Position numbers and translations under genes: made by a program
In this document: one piece after another, positions 51,325 to 59,001 of the stretch
Layout: every line of letters begins with the position of its first letter
How positions within the stretch are numbered: position 1 is the stretch's first letter
Notes under the pieces: generated by a model
Seen by the model: only the letters and a program-made list of their open reading frames with translations
What the model was told of the DNA's origin: nothing
Database searches by the model: none
Origin: JACDER01 sp963717765
Lineage (GTDB): Bacteria; Actinomycetota; Thermoleophilia; Gaiellales; Gaiellaceae
Direction of reading: 5' to 3'
DNA length: 64,000 bases
Assembly (NCBI GenBank): GCA_963717765.1
Contig: CAVQWX010000004.1
Coordinates: 124,001-188,000, forward strand

Positions 51325-52538
51325 TGCCGTTCCAGCCGCTGGCGGGGTTCCGCGTACTCGACCTGACCAGCTCGCTCGCGGGGCCGTACTGCACGCAGAT
51401 CCTGGCCGCGCTGGGGGCCGAGGTCGTGAAGGTCGAGCATCCTGAGCGCGGTGACGAGACCCGTCAGTGGGGGCCTCCGTTCTGGGATGGGGAGGGCGCG
51501 ATCTTCCTCGCCTCCAACGCCGGCAAGCGCTCGCTCGCGTTGAACTTCCACGAAGAGGCGGGGAAGAAGGTCCTGTACGACCTTGCCGACCGTGCGGACG
51601 TCGTCGTCCAGAGCCTCCGGCCCGGTCACGCCGAGAAGATCGGCTTCGGCCCGGAGAAGCTTCGCTCTCGCAACGCACGGCTCGTGTACTGCTCGATGGG
51701 CGCGTTCGGCACTGCCGGCCCGAACCGCTCGAAGGCCGGCTACGACCCGCTGATGCAGGCGGCGGCCGGGATCATCAGCGTGACGGGCGAGTCAGACCGC
51801 CCGGGTGTGCGCGTCGGCGTGTCGATGATCGACCAGACGACCGGGATGTGGGCCGCTATCGGGATCCTCGCCGCCCTCTGGGAGCGTGACAGGAGCGGAG
51901 GGGGCCGCGTGATCGACGTCTCGCTGTACGAGTCCGCGCTCGGCTTGGTCGCCTACCACCTCGTGGGCTATCTCGGCTCGGGCGCGGTTCCCGGCCGGCA
52001 CGGGACGGCCTTCCCGCTCATCGCGCCCTACGAGGCCTTCGCCGCCAGTGACGGCGAGATCATGATCCTCGCCGCGAACGACCACCTCTTCGCGAAGCTG
52101 TGCGAAGTGCTCGGCGCGCCGGACCTGACCGCCGACCCGCGCTTCGTCACCAACCCTGATCGCGTCGCCAACCGGGACGAGCTGATCGCGCTGCTCGCCG
52201 GACGGCTCGCCGCCCATTCCGTTTCGTTCTGGATCGACCGGCTCGACGCCGCCGGCGTGCCTGTCGCACCCGTGCACGACATCGGCCAGGTGGCGGAGGA
52301 CGAGCAAACGCGCGCGCTGGGCGTCATGCAGCCGCTCGAGCACTCGTCCGTCGCCGGGTTCCGGACGCTTGCGCTTCCGCTCTCGACGGACGGCGATCGC
52401 GTACGCCACGCCGGCGCTCCGCCGACCCTCGGGGAGCACACGGCCGAGGTGCTGGGAGAGCTCGGCTATTCCGAAGAGGAGATCGGCCGGCTGACGGCGT
52501 CGGGCGTCGTGGCGGTCGGCCAGGGCCCAGCCCGGTAG
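51324..52538 (+). CDS. CaiB/BaiF family CoA-transferase
   Basis: A 404-residue family III CoA-transferase that moves CoA between carboxylic acids. It opens PFQPLAGFRVLDLTSSLAGP, has VVKVEHPERGDETRQWGPPF, SLRPGHAEKIGFGPEKL, and the catalytic Asp in GVSMIDQTTGMWAA. Its neighbour on the opposite strand is HMG-CoA lyase, consistent with organic-acid or branched-chain degradation, but the acid substrate is unknown. Leaderless ATG. Its last 73 bases overlap the convergent lyase gene. Confidence 0.93.
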   Translation: MPFQPLAGFRVLDLTSSLAGPYCTQILAALGAEVVKVEHPERGDETRQWGPPFWDGEGAIFLASNAGKRSLALNFHEEAGKKVLYDLADRADVVVQSLRPGHAEKIGFGPEKLRSRNARLVYCSMGAFGTAGPNRSKAGYDPLMQAAAGIISVTGESDRPGVRVGVSMIDQTTGMWAAIGILAALWERDRSGGGRVIDVSLYESALGLVAYHLVGYLGSGAVPGRHGTAFPLIAPYEAFAASDGEIMILAANDHLFAKLCEVLGAPDLTADPRFVTNPDRVANRDELIALLAGRLAAHSVSFWIDRLDAAGVPVAPVHDIGQVAEDEQTRALGVMQPLEHSSVAGFRTLALPLSTDGDRVRHAGAPPTLGEHTAEVLGELGYSEEEIGRLTASGVVAVGQGPAR

Positions 52539-53362
52539 ACCTGCCCCTCCAGCTGCCGCCCGAGCACGCCCTCGAGCCACTCGGAGACCCGGACCAGCGC
52601 GTCGAGGTCGACGCCGGTCTCGATCCCTTCGCCCTCGAGCAGGTACACGAGGTCCTCGGTCGCGATGTTGCCGGTCGCCCGCGGCGCGTACGGGCAGCCG
52701 CCGAGCCCGCCGACCGAGGAGTCCAGCAACTCCGCGCCGGCCTCCAGCGCCGCAAGCGCGTTCGCGTAGCCCGTGTTGCGCGTGTTGTGCAGGTGGACGC
52801 CGGCGGCGCCCGTCCGCTCGACGAGGTCGCGGACCTGACGCGGCGTGGCGACTCCGATCGTGTCCGCGAGGACGACCTCGGGGGTGTCCAGCTGTTCGCA
52901 GAGTGCGGCCACGACGCCCGGATCGACGTGGCCCTCGAAGGGGCAGCCGAAGGCGACGCTGATGCTCACGGTCGCGGGGCGCTCGGAGGCGTCGAGGATC
53001 GCCTGCGCCTGCTCCAGCGCCTGGTCGAGCGACATGTTGCCGTTCCGCTGGTTGAAGGACTCCGTCGCGGCGAGGTTGAGGTCGACCCGGTCGAGCGCGG
53101 TCTCGCGCAGGCGCTCGTAGCCCTTGAGGTTGAGGACGAGGCCCGCGTATTCGGTGCCGCCGCGCCGCTCGATCCCCGCCACAACATCCTCGGCCCCCGC
53201 CATCCGCGGCACGCGGTCGTCGCGGACGAAGCTGACCGCCTCGATGCGCGGCAGCCCGGTCGTTGCAAGCCGGTTGACGAGCTCGGCCCGCAGCACGGGG
53301 GCGAGCGTCTCCGGCTCGTTCTGGAGGCCGTCGCGCGGCCCGACGTCACAAATCGTCACCAC
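52466..53362 (-). CDS. Hydroxymethylglutaryl-CoA lyase
   Basis: A 298-residue TIM-barrel lyase of the DRE-metallolyase group that splits HMG-CoA to acetyl-CoA and acetoacetate at the end of leucine degradation. DVGPRDGLQNEP supplies the catalytic Arg/Asp, GVHLHNTRNTGYANA the metal-binding His pair, and GGLGGCPYAPRATGNIATED the signature with the active-site Cys. The C-terminal extension overlapping the CaiB gene (from about GPWPTATTP) is atypical. GTG start at 53362 or 53359, with TATCGT eight bases upstream. Confidence 0.92.
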   Translation of the reverse strand: MVTICDVGPRDGLQNEPETLAPVLRAELVNRLATTGLPRIEAVSFVRDDRVPRMAGAEDVVAGIERRGGTEYAGLVLNLKGYERLRETALDRVDLNLAATESFNQRNGNMSLDQALEQAQAILDASERPATVSISVAFGCPFEGHVDPGVVAALCEQLDTPEVVLADTIGVATPRQVRDLVERTGAAGVHLHNTRNTGYANALAALEAGAELLDSSVGGLGGCPYAPRATGNIATEDLVYLLEGEGIETGVDLDALVRVSEWLEGVLGRQLEGQVYRAGPWPTATTPDAVSRPISSSE

Positions 53363-53370
53363 GGCCGGAA

Positions 53371-53380
53371 ACGATATGTT
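53371..53380. promoter_or_regulatory. Divergent -10 elements between HMG-CoA lyase and the second BNR gene
   Basis: Plus-strand TATGTT (53375-53380) is eight bases before ATG 53389. Minus-strand TATCGT (53376-53371) is eight bases before GTG 53362. The two boxes overlap by two bases at the centre of a 26-base intergenic gap. Confidence 0.45.
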
Positions 53381-53388
53381 GCAACTCG

Positions 53389-54492
53389 ATGGCCGGGATG
53401 ATCCTCGCAGGCACCCGCAAGGGGCTCTTCGTCCTCCGCGACGACGGAGACCGCCGCTCCTGGTCGGTCGAGGAGCCGACGCTCGAGGGCTGGGAGATCT
53501 ACCACGCGGTGCAGGACCCGCGTGACGGCTCGCTCTACGCCGCCGGCAACAACGAGGTCTACGGGGCGACCGTTCACCGCTCGACCGACAACGGGAAGAC
53601 GTGGACGCGCTCGGAAGGTCTCGGCCTCCCCGAGGACGGCGAGCTCAAGCTGGAGAAGACGTGGCACGTCGAGCCGGGTCGCGACTCCGAGCCGGGCCGC
53701 GTCTGGCTCGGCGCCGCTCCGGGCGTCCTCTTCAGGTCGGACGACTCCGGAGAGAGCTGGCAGGTCAACGAGGGCGTCCTCAACCATCCCACGCGCGACA
53801 AGTGGAACCCCGGAGCAGGCGGGATGTGCACGCACTCGATCCAGCTGGATCCCGCCGACTCGAACCGCATGTACATCGGCATCTCCGCCGCGGGCGTCTT
53901 CCGCTCCGAGGACGGCGGAGAGACCTGGACGCCGGCGAACAAGGGGACGGCCGCGGACTTCAACCCGGACGACCCGTACCCCGAGTTCGGCCAGTGCGTG
54001 CACAAGCTGCTCCTCCACGCCGGACAGGACGGACGCCTGTGGCAGCAGAACCACTGCGGCGTCTACCGCACGGACGACCGCGGGGAGAGCTGGGAGCGCC
54101 TCGAGGGCAACGGCCTTCCGAGCGCGTTCGGCTTCCCGCTCGCGCTCGACCACCGGCGCCCGGACGTCGCCTTCGTCATCCCCGAGGACAAAGTGCACTC
54201 GCCCGACGTCGGCGGCGGCAATCGCACCACCACCGACGGCCGGCTTCGGGTCTACCGCACGGATGACGGCGGCAAGAGTTGGGAAGACGCGTCGAATGGG
54301 CTCCCGGAGCGCGCCTGGGTCGAGGTGCTGCGCGAGGGCATGGCCTCGGACAGGGAAGATTCGCCCGGCATCTACTTCGGCACGAAGAGCGGCTCCGTCT
54401 TCGTCTCGCCCGACACCGGCGACGAGTGGATCGAGGCGGCGGGCTTCCTGCCGGCGATTCTCTCGGTCGAAGTCGGCACGTGGGCCGCGTAG
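53389..54492 (+). CDS. Cytoplasmic BNR-repeat beta-propeller protein
   Basis: A 367-residue propeller with repeated BNR boxes (STDNGKTWTRS, SDDSGESWQVN, SEDGGETWTPA, TDDRGESWERL, TDDGGKSWEDA). Unlike the protein at 41233 it has no signal peptide, beginning AGMILAGTRKGLFVLRDDGD. The family is annotated as exo-alpha-sialidase or glycosyl hydrolase by fold only; catalytic sialidase residues are not evident. It lies upstream of a MoaD/ThiS-like gene, separated by a strong inverted repeat. Confidence 0.85.
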   Translation: MAGMILAGTRKGLFVLRDDGDRRSWSVEEPTLEGWEIYHAVQDPRDGSLYAAGNNEVYGATVHRSTDNGKTWTRSEGLGLPEDGELKLEKTWHVEPGRDSEPGRVWLGAAPGVLFRSDDSGESWQVNEGVLNHPTRDKWNPGAGGMCTHSIQLDPADSNRMYIGISAAGVFRSEDGGETWTPANKGTAADFNPDDPYPEFGQCVHKLLLHAGQDGRLWQQNHCGVYRTDDRGESWERLEGNGLPSAFGFPLALDHRRPDVAFVIPEDKVHSPDVGGGNRTTTDGRLRVYRTDDGGKSWEDASNGLPERAWVEVLREGMASDREDSPGIYFGTKSGSVFVSPDTGDEWIEAAGFLPAILSVEVGTWAA

Positions 54493-54525
54493 CAGCGGTC
54501 TCGCGTTTCTGGGGAGTGCGCGGGG

Positions 54526-54595
54526 CCGCCGGGCAAGGACGCAGGGAGCGCGAATATCTGGCGATATTCGCGGGACTGAGGACGCCGCCCGGCGG
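54526..54595. repeat. Nested inverted repeat / structured intergenic element
   Basis: An outer perfect 9-bp pair CCGCCGGGC/GCCCGGCGG encloses a symmetric internal loop (14 bases each side, each with an AGGACGC copy) and an inner perfect 10-bp hairpin CGCGAATATC-TGGC-GATATTCGCG. The inner stem is AT-richer than its surroundings. It may be a terminator-like or structured RNA element or a dispersed palindromic repeat; only one copy is present here. Confidence 0.6.
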
Positions 54596-54643
54596 TTCCG
54601 GGCGCCGCCAGAAGTGCCCTGACTGCTGCTGTGCGGCCCACAC

Positions 54644-54910
54644 ATGGCAGTAACAGTCCTGGTTCCGAGCCTGCTCGCGAACCAGGCCGGCGGAGAGAAA
54701 AAGTTCGACGTAGAGGGTGCCACCCTCGGCGAAGCCCTTCGCGCGCTGCCGATCCGCGACCTGCTCTTCGACGAGGCGGGCCAGCTTCGCCCGCTTGTGA
54801 ACGTCTACGTCGACCGGCAGGACATGCGCATGCGCGACGGCGTCGACACGCCGCTCGAGGGCGGCGAGGAGATCCGGATCGTCGCCGCGATCGCCGGCGG
54901 ATGCGCGTAG
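54644..54910 (+). CDS. MoaD/ThiS-like ubiquitin-fold protein with GGCA tail
   Basis: An 88-residue beta-grasp sulfur-carrier-like protein (VTVLVPSLLANQAGGEKKFD, then ATLGEALRALP, then VNVYVDRQD, then LEGGEEIRIVAAIAGGCA). The family normally ends in Gly-Gly, which is adenylated and thiocarboxylated. Here two residues, Cys-Ala, follow, so activation would require trimming by a peptidase, as known for carriers ending GGCF. No E1-like or JAMM gene is in the window. It overlaps the hydrolase start by 10 bases. Confidence 0.85.
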   Translation: MAVTVLVPSLLANQAGGEKKFDVEGATLGEALRALPIRDLLFDEAGQLRPLVNVYVDRQDMRMRDGVDTPLEGGEEIRIVAAIAGGCA

Positions 54911-55716
54911 ATCTGGCCGACGGCGTCGGCCTCCACGTCGAGGAGCTGGGCGAGGGGCAGCCCCTCATCGTCCTCCACGGTGGCCCCGGGGTCGACCACA
55001 CCATGTTCCGTCCCTACCTGGACCCGTTGGCCGAGGACTTCCGCCTCCTGTACCTGGATGAGCGTGGCCAAGGCCGCAGCGATCGCGTCGATCCGCGGAC
55101 GCTGTCGCTGGAGGTCTTCGCCCAGGACGTCGACCGGCTGGCCGAGGCGCTCGGCCTCGAAACCTTCGCACTGCTCGGGCACTCCTTCGGCGCGATAATC
55201 GCCACCTTCCACGCGATCGAGCTGGGGACCGCGGAGCGCTACGTCATATCGGGCGGGGGCGACTCGAGCGAGGCGCTCGAAGCGGACGTCGCGGCTTCGC
55301 TCGCCGCGCTGGGCGAGGAAGGGCGGGCGATCGCCGAGTCGTGGGAGCGCGAGAAGACGGTCGAGACCGACGAGGAGCTCGCCGAGCTCATGCGCGCGCA
55401 ATGGCCGTTCCACTTCGCCGGCACCGCGCCGCCGGGGTACGGCGAGGAAACCCTCTTCTCGCCGGACGTCCTCCGTCACTTCGCCGTCGCCGGCTACGGC
55501 GCGTTCGACTATGTCCCCGACCTGCGCCGCGTCGACCGGCCCGTCCTCGTGATCGTCGGCGAGCACGACCGAACGACCACGCCGCGCGCCGCGCGCGTGC
55601 TGGCGGAGGGAATCCCGGACAGCGAGCTGGTCGTGCTGGAGGGAGCCGGGCACATGAGCTTCGTCGAGGCGCGGGAACCGTTTCTCGCTGCCGTCCGTAC
55701 GTTCCTGAGGGCCTGA
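54901..55716 (+). CDS. Alpha/beta hydrolase, proline-iminopeptidase-like
   Basis: A 271-residue serine hydrolase. The oxyanion motif HGGPGVDHTM and the nucleophile LLGHSFGA are typical of the proline iminopeptidase subgroup; the acid is likely in VGEHDRTTTP and the His in EGAGHMSFVEARE. The lid domain lies at about residues 110-190. Peptidase, esterase or lactonase activity cannot be separated. ATG 54901 lies inside the end of the MoaD-like gene, so translation is coupled. Confidence 0.87.
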   Translation: MRVDLADGVGLHVEELGEGQPLIVLHGGPGVDHTMFRPYLDPLAEDFRLLYLDERGQGRSDRVDPRTLSLEVFAQDVDRLAEALGLETFALLGHSFGAIIATFHAIELGTAERYVISGGGDSSEALEADVAASLAALGEEGRAIAESWEREKTVETDEELAELMRAQWPFHFAGTAPPGYGEETLFSPDVLRHFAVAGYGAFDYVPDLRRVDRPVLVIVGEHDRTTTPRAARVLAEGIPDSELVVLEGAGHMSFVEAREPFLAAVRTFLRA

Positions 55717-55728
55717 AAACGGCCTGGC

Positions 55729-55734
55729 TATACT
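55729..55734 (+). promoter_or_regulatory. -10 element of rpsA
   Basis: TATACT fifteen bases before the rpsA ATG, giving a leader of about nine bases with no purine-rich ribosome-binding site. No clear -35 box is seen. Confidence 0.5.
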
Positions 55735-55749
55735 GACCGGCCGCTCAAA

Positions 55750-57156
55750 ATGACCGAACAAACAATCAATCAGGAGGACGAGCTCGCAGACGACGGTGTC
55801 TGGACGACGACGCCGGAAGGCGAGCGCGTCCCCAACTACGAAGCGACCTTCCCCGACATCACCGAGGGACAGGTCGTCACGGGCACCGTGGTACGCGTCG
55901 ACAAGGACGAGGTCCTGGTCGACGTCGGGTACAAGTCGGAGGGGGTAATCCCCGTCTCCGAGCTGTCCATCCGGCGCTCGGTGAACCCGGCGGACGAGGT
56001 CGGCGTCGGCGACCAGATCGACGCGCTCGTCATGACGAAAGAGGACGCCGAAGGGCGTCTCATGCTCTCCAAGAAGCGGGCGCGCTTCGAGATCGCCTGG
56101 AAGCGGATCGAGCAGGCGGCCGAGACGGGCGACCCCGTCGAGGGAAAGGTCATCGAGGTCGTCAAGGGCGGCCTGATCCTCGACCTCGGCGTGCGCGGCT
56201 TCCTGCCGGCGTCGCTGGTGGACATCCGCCGCGTCCAGGACCTGGACGAGTTCATGAGCCAGGAGCTCCGCTGCAAGGTGATCGAGCTCAACCGCGCGCG
56301 CAACAACGTCGTGCTCTCGCGCCGCGCCGTGCTCGAGGACGAGCGCAAGGAGATGCGCCAGGCGATCCTCGACCGGCTCCAGCCAGGCGATGTCGTCGAC
56401 GGCCAGATCTCCAACATCGTCGACTTCGGCGCCTTCGTCGACCTCGATGGGATGGACGGCCTCATCCACATCTCCGAGCTTTCGTGGAGCCACGTCAACC
56501 ATCCGTCCGAGGTGCTCGAGATCGGCCAGGACGTAAAGGTCAAGGTGCTCGACATCGACCGCGACCGGCAACGGATCTCGCTCGGGCTCAAGCAGACGCA
56601 GACGGATCCGTGGCAGCAGGTGCTCGAGAGCTACAAGGAGGGTGACGTGGTCGAGGGACGCGTGACCAAGGTGGTCACGTTCGGCGCCTTCGTCGAGATC
56701 CTCCCCGGCGTGGAGGGGCTCGTGCACATCTCCGAGCTCGCGCAGCACCACGTCGAGAACCCGCGCGAGGTCGTGTCACAGGGCGATGCGGTCAACGTGA
56801 TGATCCTCGAGGTCGACGCCGAGAGGCGCCGGCTTTCCCTTTCGCTCAAGCGGGTCGGCGAGAGCGACCAGCCCGAGCCGCGCGCCGACGGGGCCGAGTC
56901 CGTCCACCTGACGCCGCATCTCGATCTTTCCGAAGAGGTCTTCAAGGAGAACGAGGACGACGCGCCGCGGGTGGAGGACGACGCGTCGCCGGTCGAGGAT
57001 GACGCGTCGCGGGTCGAGGACGACGCGCCGCAGGACGAGGACGACGCGCCGTCGGTCCTCGAGGACTCGATCGCGGCCGACGAGGCCTCCCCCGACGAGC
57101 CGGGGCCGGGCGACTCCGAAGGCGGGCCTCCCGAAGCGCCCGAACCCCAGGAGTAG
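55750..57156 (+). CDS. rpsA: 30S ribosomal protein S1
   Basis: A 468-residue RNA-binding protein with four S1 domains starting about residues 38, 122, 212 and 300 (GQVVTGTVVRVDKDEVLVDV, GKVIEVVKGGLILDLGVRGF, GQISNIVDFGAFVDLDGMDG, GRVTKVVTFGAFVEILPGVE), which helps mRNAs bind the 30S subunit. The four-domain form is typical of actinobacteria. The tail is highly acidic and contains five heptad copies of EDDA(P/S)xx (residues 402-436). No ribosome-binding site precedes its ATG, as is common for S1 mRNAs. Confidence 0.96.
   Translation: MTEQTINQEDELADDGVWTTTPEGERVPNYEATFPDITEGQVVTGTVVRVDKDEVLVDVGYKSEGVIPVSELSIRRSVNPADEVGVGDQIDALVMTKEDAEGRLMLSKKRARFEIAWKRIEQAAETGDPVEGKVIEVVKGGLILDLGVRGFLPASLVDIRRVQDLDEFMSQELRCKVIELNRARNNVVLSRRAVLEDERKEMRQAILDRLQPGDVVDGQISNIVDFGAFVDLDGMDGLIHISELSWSHVNHPSEVLEIGQDVKVKVLDIDRDRQRISLGLKQTQTDPWQQVLESYKEGDVVEGRVTKVVTFGAFVEILPGVEGLVHISELAQHHVENPREVVSQGDAVNVMILEVDAERRRLSLSLKRVGESDQPEPRADGAESVHLTPHLDLSEEVFKENEDDAPRVEDDASPVEDDASRVEDDAPQDEDDAPSVLEDSIAADEASPDEPGPGDSEGGPPEAPEPQE
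56953..57057 (+). repeat. 21-bp tandem repeat in the rpsA tail
   Basis: Five in-frame 21-base units starting GAGGACGACGCG or close variants encode the heptads EDDAPRV, EDDASPV, EDDASRV, EDDAPQD and EDDAPSV. Copy number is likely to vary between strains. Confidence 0.85.
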
Positions 57157-57157
57157 C

Positions 57158-57751
57158 GTGCCGCGGCCGCTGGCGGTCGCAATCACAGGGGGAATCGGAG
57201 CGGGAAAGAGCGAGGCGCTCGCCGCTTTCGCGCGTCACGGCGCCGAGGTGATCTCCAGCGACGAGATCGTCCACCGGCTCCTCGCCACCGACGATGCGGT
57301 GCGCGACGCTATCCGCGAGCGGCTGGGTGAGGACGCACTCGGGCCCGACGAACGCCCGGATCGCGCCGCGATCGCCCGGATCGTCTTCGCGGACCGCGAG
57401 GCGCTCGCCTGGCTCGAGGCCCTCCTGCACCCGCTCGTCGTCCGCGAGTACATGACCTGGCGGGACGAGCTGGCGGCCCGTCCGGACCCTCCCGCCGTCG
57501 CAGCGACCGAGGTGCCTCTCCTGTACGAGGTCGAGGGAGAGAAACGCTTCGACGCGGTGGTCGTGGTGACCGCGCCGCGTGACCTCCGGTCGGGCCGTGC
57601 AAACGTCCCGCTGGAAGCCCGGGAACGGCGGCTCCTTCCCGACGAGGACAAGGTCGCCCGCGCCGACTTCGCGTACGTCAACGACCAGGGTCTCGCCGAC
57701 CTGGATGCTTTCGTAGAGGAAGTGATGCGAGAGCTGGAGGTCCGCGCGTGA
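57158..57751 (+). CDS. coaE: Dephospho-CoA kinase
   Basis: A 197-residue P-loop kinase for the last step of coenzyme A synthesis. Walker A ITGGIGAGKSEA near residue 12, the dephospho-CoA binding ISSDEIVHRLL, HPLV and EVPLLYE are visible. The LID region is shortened (SGRANVPLEARERRL). GTG 57158 lies one base after the rpsA stop, fitting cotranscription; rpsA-coaE adjacency is common in actinobacteria. Confidence 0.94.
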   Translation: MPRPLAVAITGGIGAGKSEALAAFARHGAEVISSDEIVHRLLATDDAVRDAIRERLGEDALGPDERPDRAAIARIVFADREALAWLEALLHPLVVREYMTWRDELAARPDPPAVAATEVPLLYEVEGEKRFDAVVVVTAPRDLRSGRANVPLEARERRLLPDEDKVARADFAYVNDQGLADLDAFVEEVMRELEVRA

Positions 57752-58293
57752 AGCGCTATGCGGCGCTCGGCGTCTTCGCCGTCGTCGCGGTTGCCGTTCT
57801 CGCCTTCGTCCAGATCGGAGAGCCGGCCTGGCTGCAGCGCCTCCGATATCCGCTCGACTACAAGGCGATCGTGCGCGCGCACGCGCACAACTACCACCTC
57901 CAGCCGGCCCTGCTCGCGGCCGTCATCTACCAGGAGAGCAAGTTCAAATCCGACGCGAAGTCGTCCTCGGGCGCAATCGGCCTGATGCAGCTGCAGCCCG
58001 CGACGGCCGAGGGCATCGCCCTCCGCACCGGCGGCGCGACGTTCACCACGAACGACCTCTACAACCCCGAGATCAACATCCGCTACGGCTCCTGGTACCT
58101 GCGGCACCTGCTCGACAAGTACGGCAACGAGCGCCTCGCGCTTGCGGCGTACAACGCGGGTCAGCGCAACGTCGACGACTGGGAGGCGGCCGGGAAGGGA
58201 ATCCAGTTCGGCGAGACGCGGCACTACGTGAAGCGCGTCGAGGACCTGAAGAAGGTCTACCGGCACGCGTATGCGAAGGACCTCGGGTACTAG
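57748..58293 (+). CDS. Lytic transglycosylase (SLT domain)
   Basis: A 181-residue membrane-anchored peptidoglycan lytic transglycosylase. An N-terminal transmembrane helix (LGVFAVVAVAVLAFVQI) precedes the SLT domain. Catalytic Glu lies in IYQESKF, with SSSGAIGLMQLQP and ALAAYNAGQ as the other signature motifs. GTG start overlaps the coaE stop as GTGA. Confidence 0.93.
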   Translation: MKRYAALGVFAVVAVAVLAFVQIGEPAWLQRLRYPLDYKAIVRAHAHNYHLQPALLAAVIYQESKFKSDAKSSSGAIGLMQLQPATAEGIALRTGGATFTTNDLYNPEINIRYGSWYLRHLLDKYGNERLALAAYNAGQRNVDDWEAAGKGIQFGETRHYVKRVEDLKKVYRHAYAKDLGY

Positions 58294-58370
58294 CTCTCTC
58301 AAGCCCAGTAGCTAGATTCGGCTTGGTTGTGCGCTTTTCCAGCGTTTCGTCACTGTCAGCAACTTTGACC

Positions 58371-58406
58371 TTGACAGACAGCGGAAGTGATGTCATAGTG
58401 ATGTCA
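58371..58406 (+). promoter_or_regulatory. Promoter with direct-repeat operator for the RHH operon
   Basis: A perfect -35 TTGACA (58371-58376) and a -10 CATAGT (58394-58399) are separated by 17 bases. Two copies of GTGATGTCA (58387-58395 and 58398-58406), 11 bases apart, cover the spacer, the -10 and the start site. TGTCA/TGACA half-sites also occur just upstream. The pattern suits autorepression by the ribbon-helix-helix protein encoded next. Confidence 0.7.
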
Positions 58407-58408
58407 CG

Positions 58409-58867
58409 ATGCAGCTACAGAGATTCATCGATGCGCTCCGGGCCGATCTCAACGCGGTGGCGGAATTCGGCGACGACGCGACGGCAGAAGCAGCCGGTCG
58501 CCTCACGCTGACGCTCCAGGCCTCGGTCGGCCTGCGCCTGCTCGACGCGCTCTCGGAAGCCGTGCTCGAGCTGAACGAGAAGCTTCCGTCCGGCCACGTC
58601 GAGGTGCGCCTGACCGGCCAGGACCCATCCTTCGTCTTCGTCTCGGACGAGCCGGAGCAAGCTCCGGCCGGCGCCGGCGACGAGGCCTTCACCGCCCGCA
58701 TCACGCTCCGCCTTCCCGAGGCGCTCAAGACGAGCATCGAGGAAGCGGCGGCGCGTGAGGGCGTTTCGCTCAACACGTATGTCGTCCGTGCGCTCTCGCG
58801 CTCCGGAAGCCCGGGCTCGACCGCGCAGTCAACCCGCAACCGGCTCACGGGCTACGCCCAGGGCTGA
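58409..58867 (+). CDS. Ribbon-helix-helix (HicB/Arc-like) regulator
   Basis: A 152-residue protein. The N-terminal part is helical (QRFIDALRADLNAVAEFG, then LTLQASVGLRLLDALSEAVL) and probably dimerises or binds an effector. The C-terminal part is a ribbon-helix-helix DNA-binding domain (FTARITLRLPEALKTSIEEA, then GVSLNTYVVRALSR), similar to that of HicB antitoxins. No HicA toxin is adjacent. ATG 58409 lies only about ten bases after the -10, so the mRNA is nearly leaderless. It heads a coupled operon. Confidence 0.85.
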   Translation: MQLQRFIDALRADLNAVAEFGDDATAEAAGRLTLTLQASVGLRLLDALSEAVLELNEKLPSGHVEVRLTGQDPSFVFVSDEPEQAPAGAGDEAFTARITLRLPEALKTSIEEAAAREGVSLNTYVVRALSRSGSPGSTAQSTRNRLTGYAQG

Positions 58868-58884
58868 TCGCGAGAGGAGAGGCT

Positions 58885-59001
58885 ATGGCCTTCTACCCAA
58901 CCCCATTCGGACACGCAGAAGTGCGCGTCGACCGGCGCGATCCGCGGCCGCCGCGCTACTCCGAGACCCTGCTGCGCATCAAGCGGCGGCGCTCGAAATG
59001 A
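58885..59001 (+). CDS. 38-residue microprotein between the RHH and DUF4097 genes
   Basis: An ORF beginning MAFYPTPFGHAEVRVDRRD and ending LLRIKRRRSK, very basic at the C-terminus. AGGAGAGG lies just upstream of ATG 58885, and the stop overlaps the DUF4097 start as ATGA, so translation coupling supports it as a real gene. No family is recognised; the Arg/Lys tail could contact nucleic acid or the membrane. Confidence 0.7.
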   Translation: MAFYPTPFGHAEVRVDRRDPRPPRYSETLLRIKRRRSK

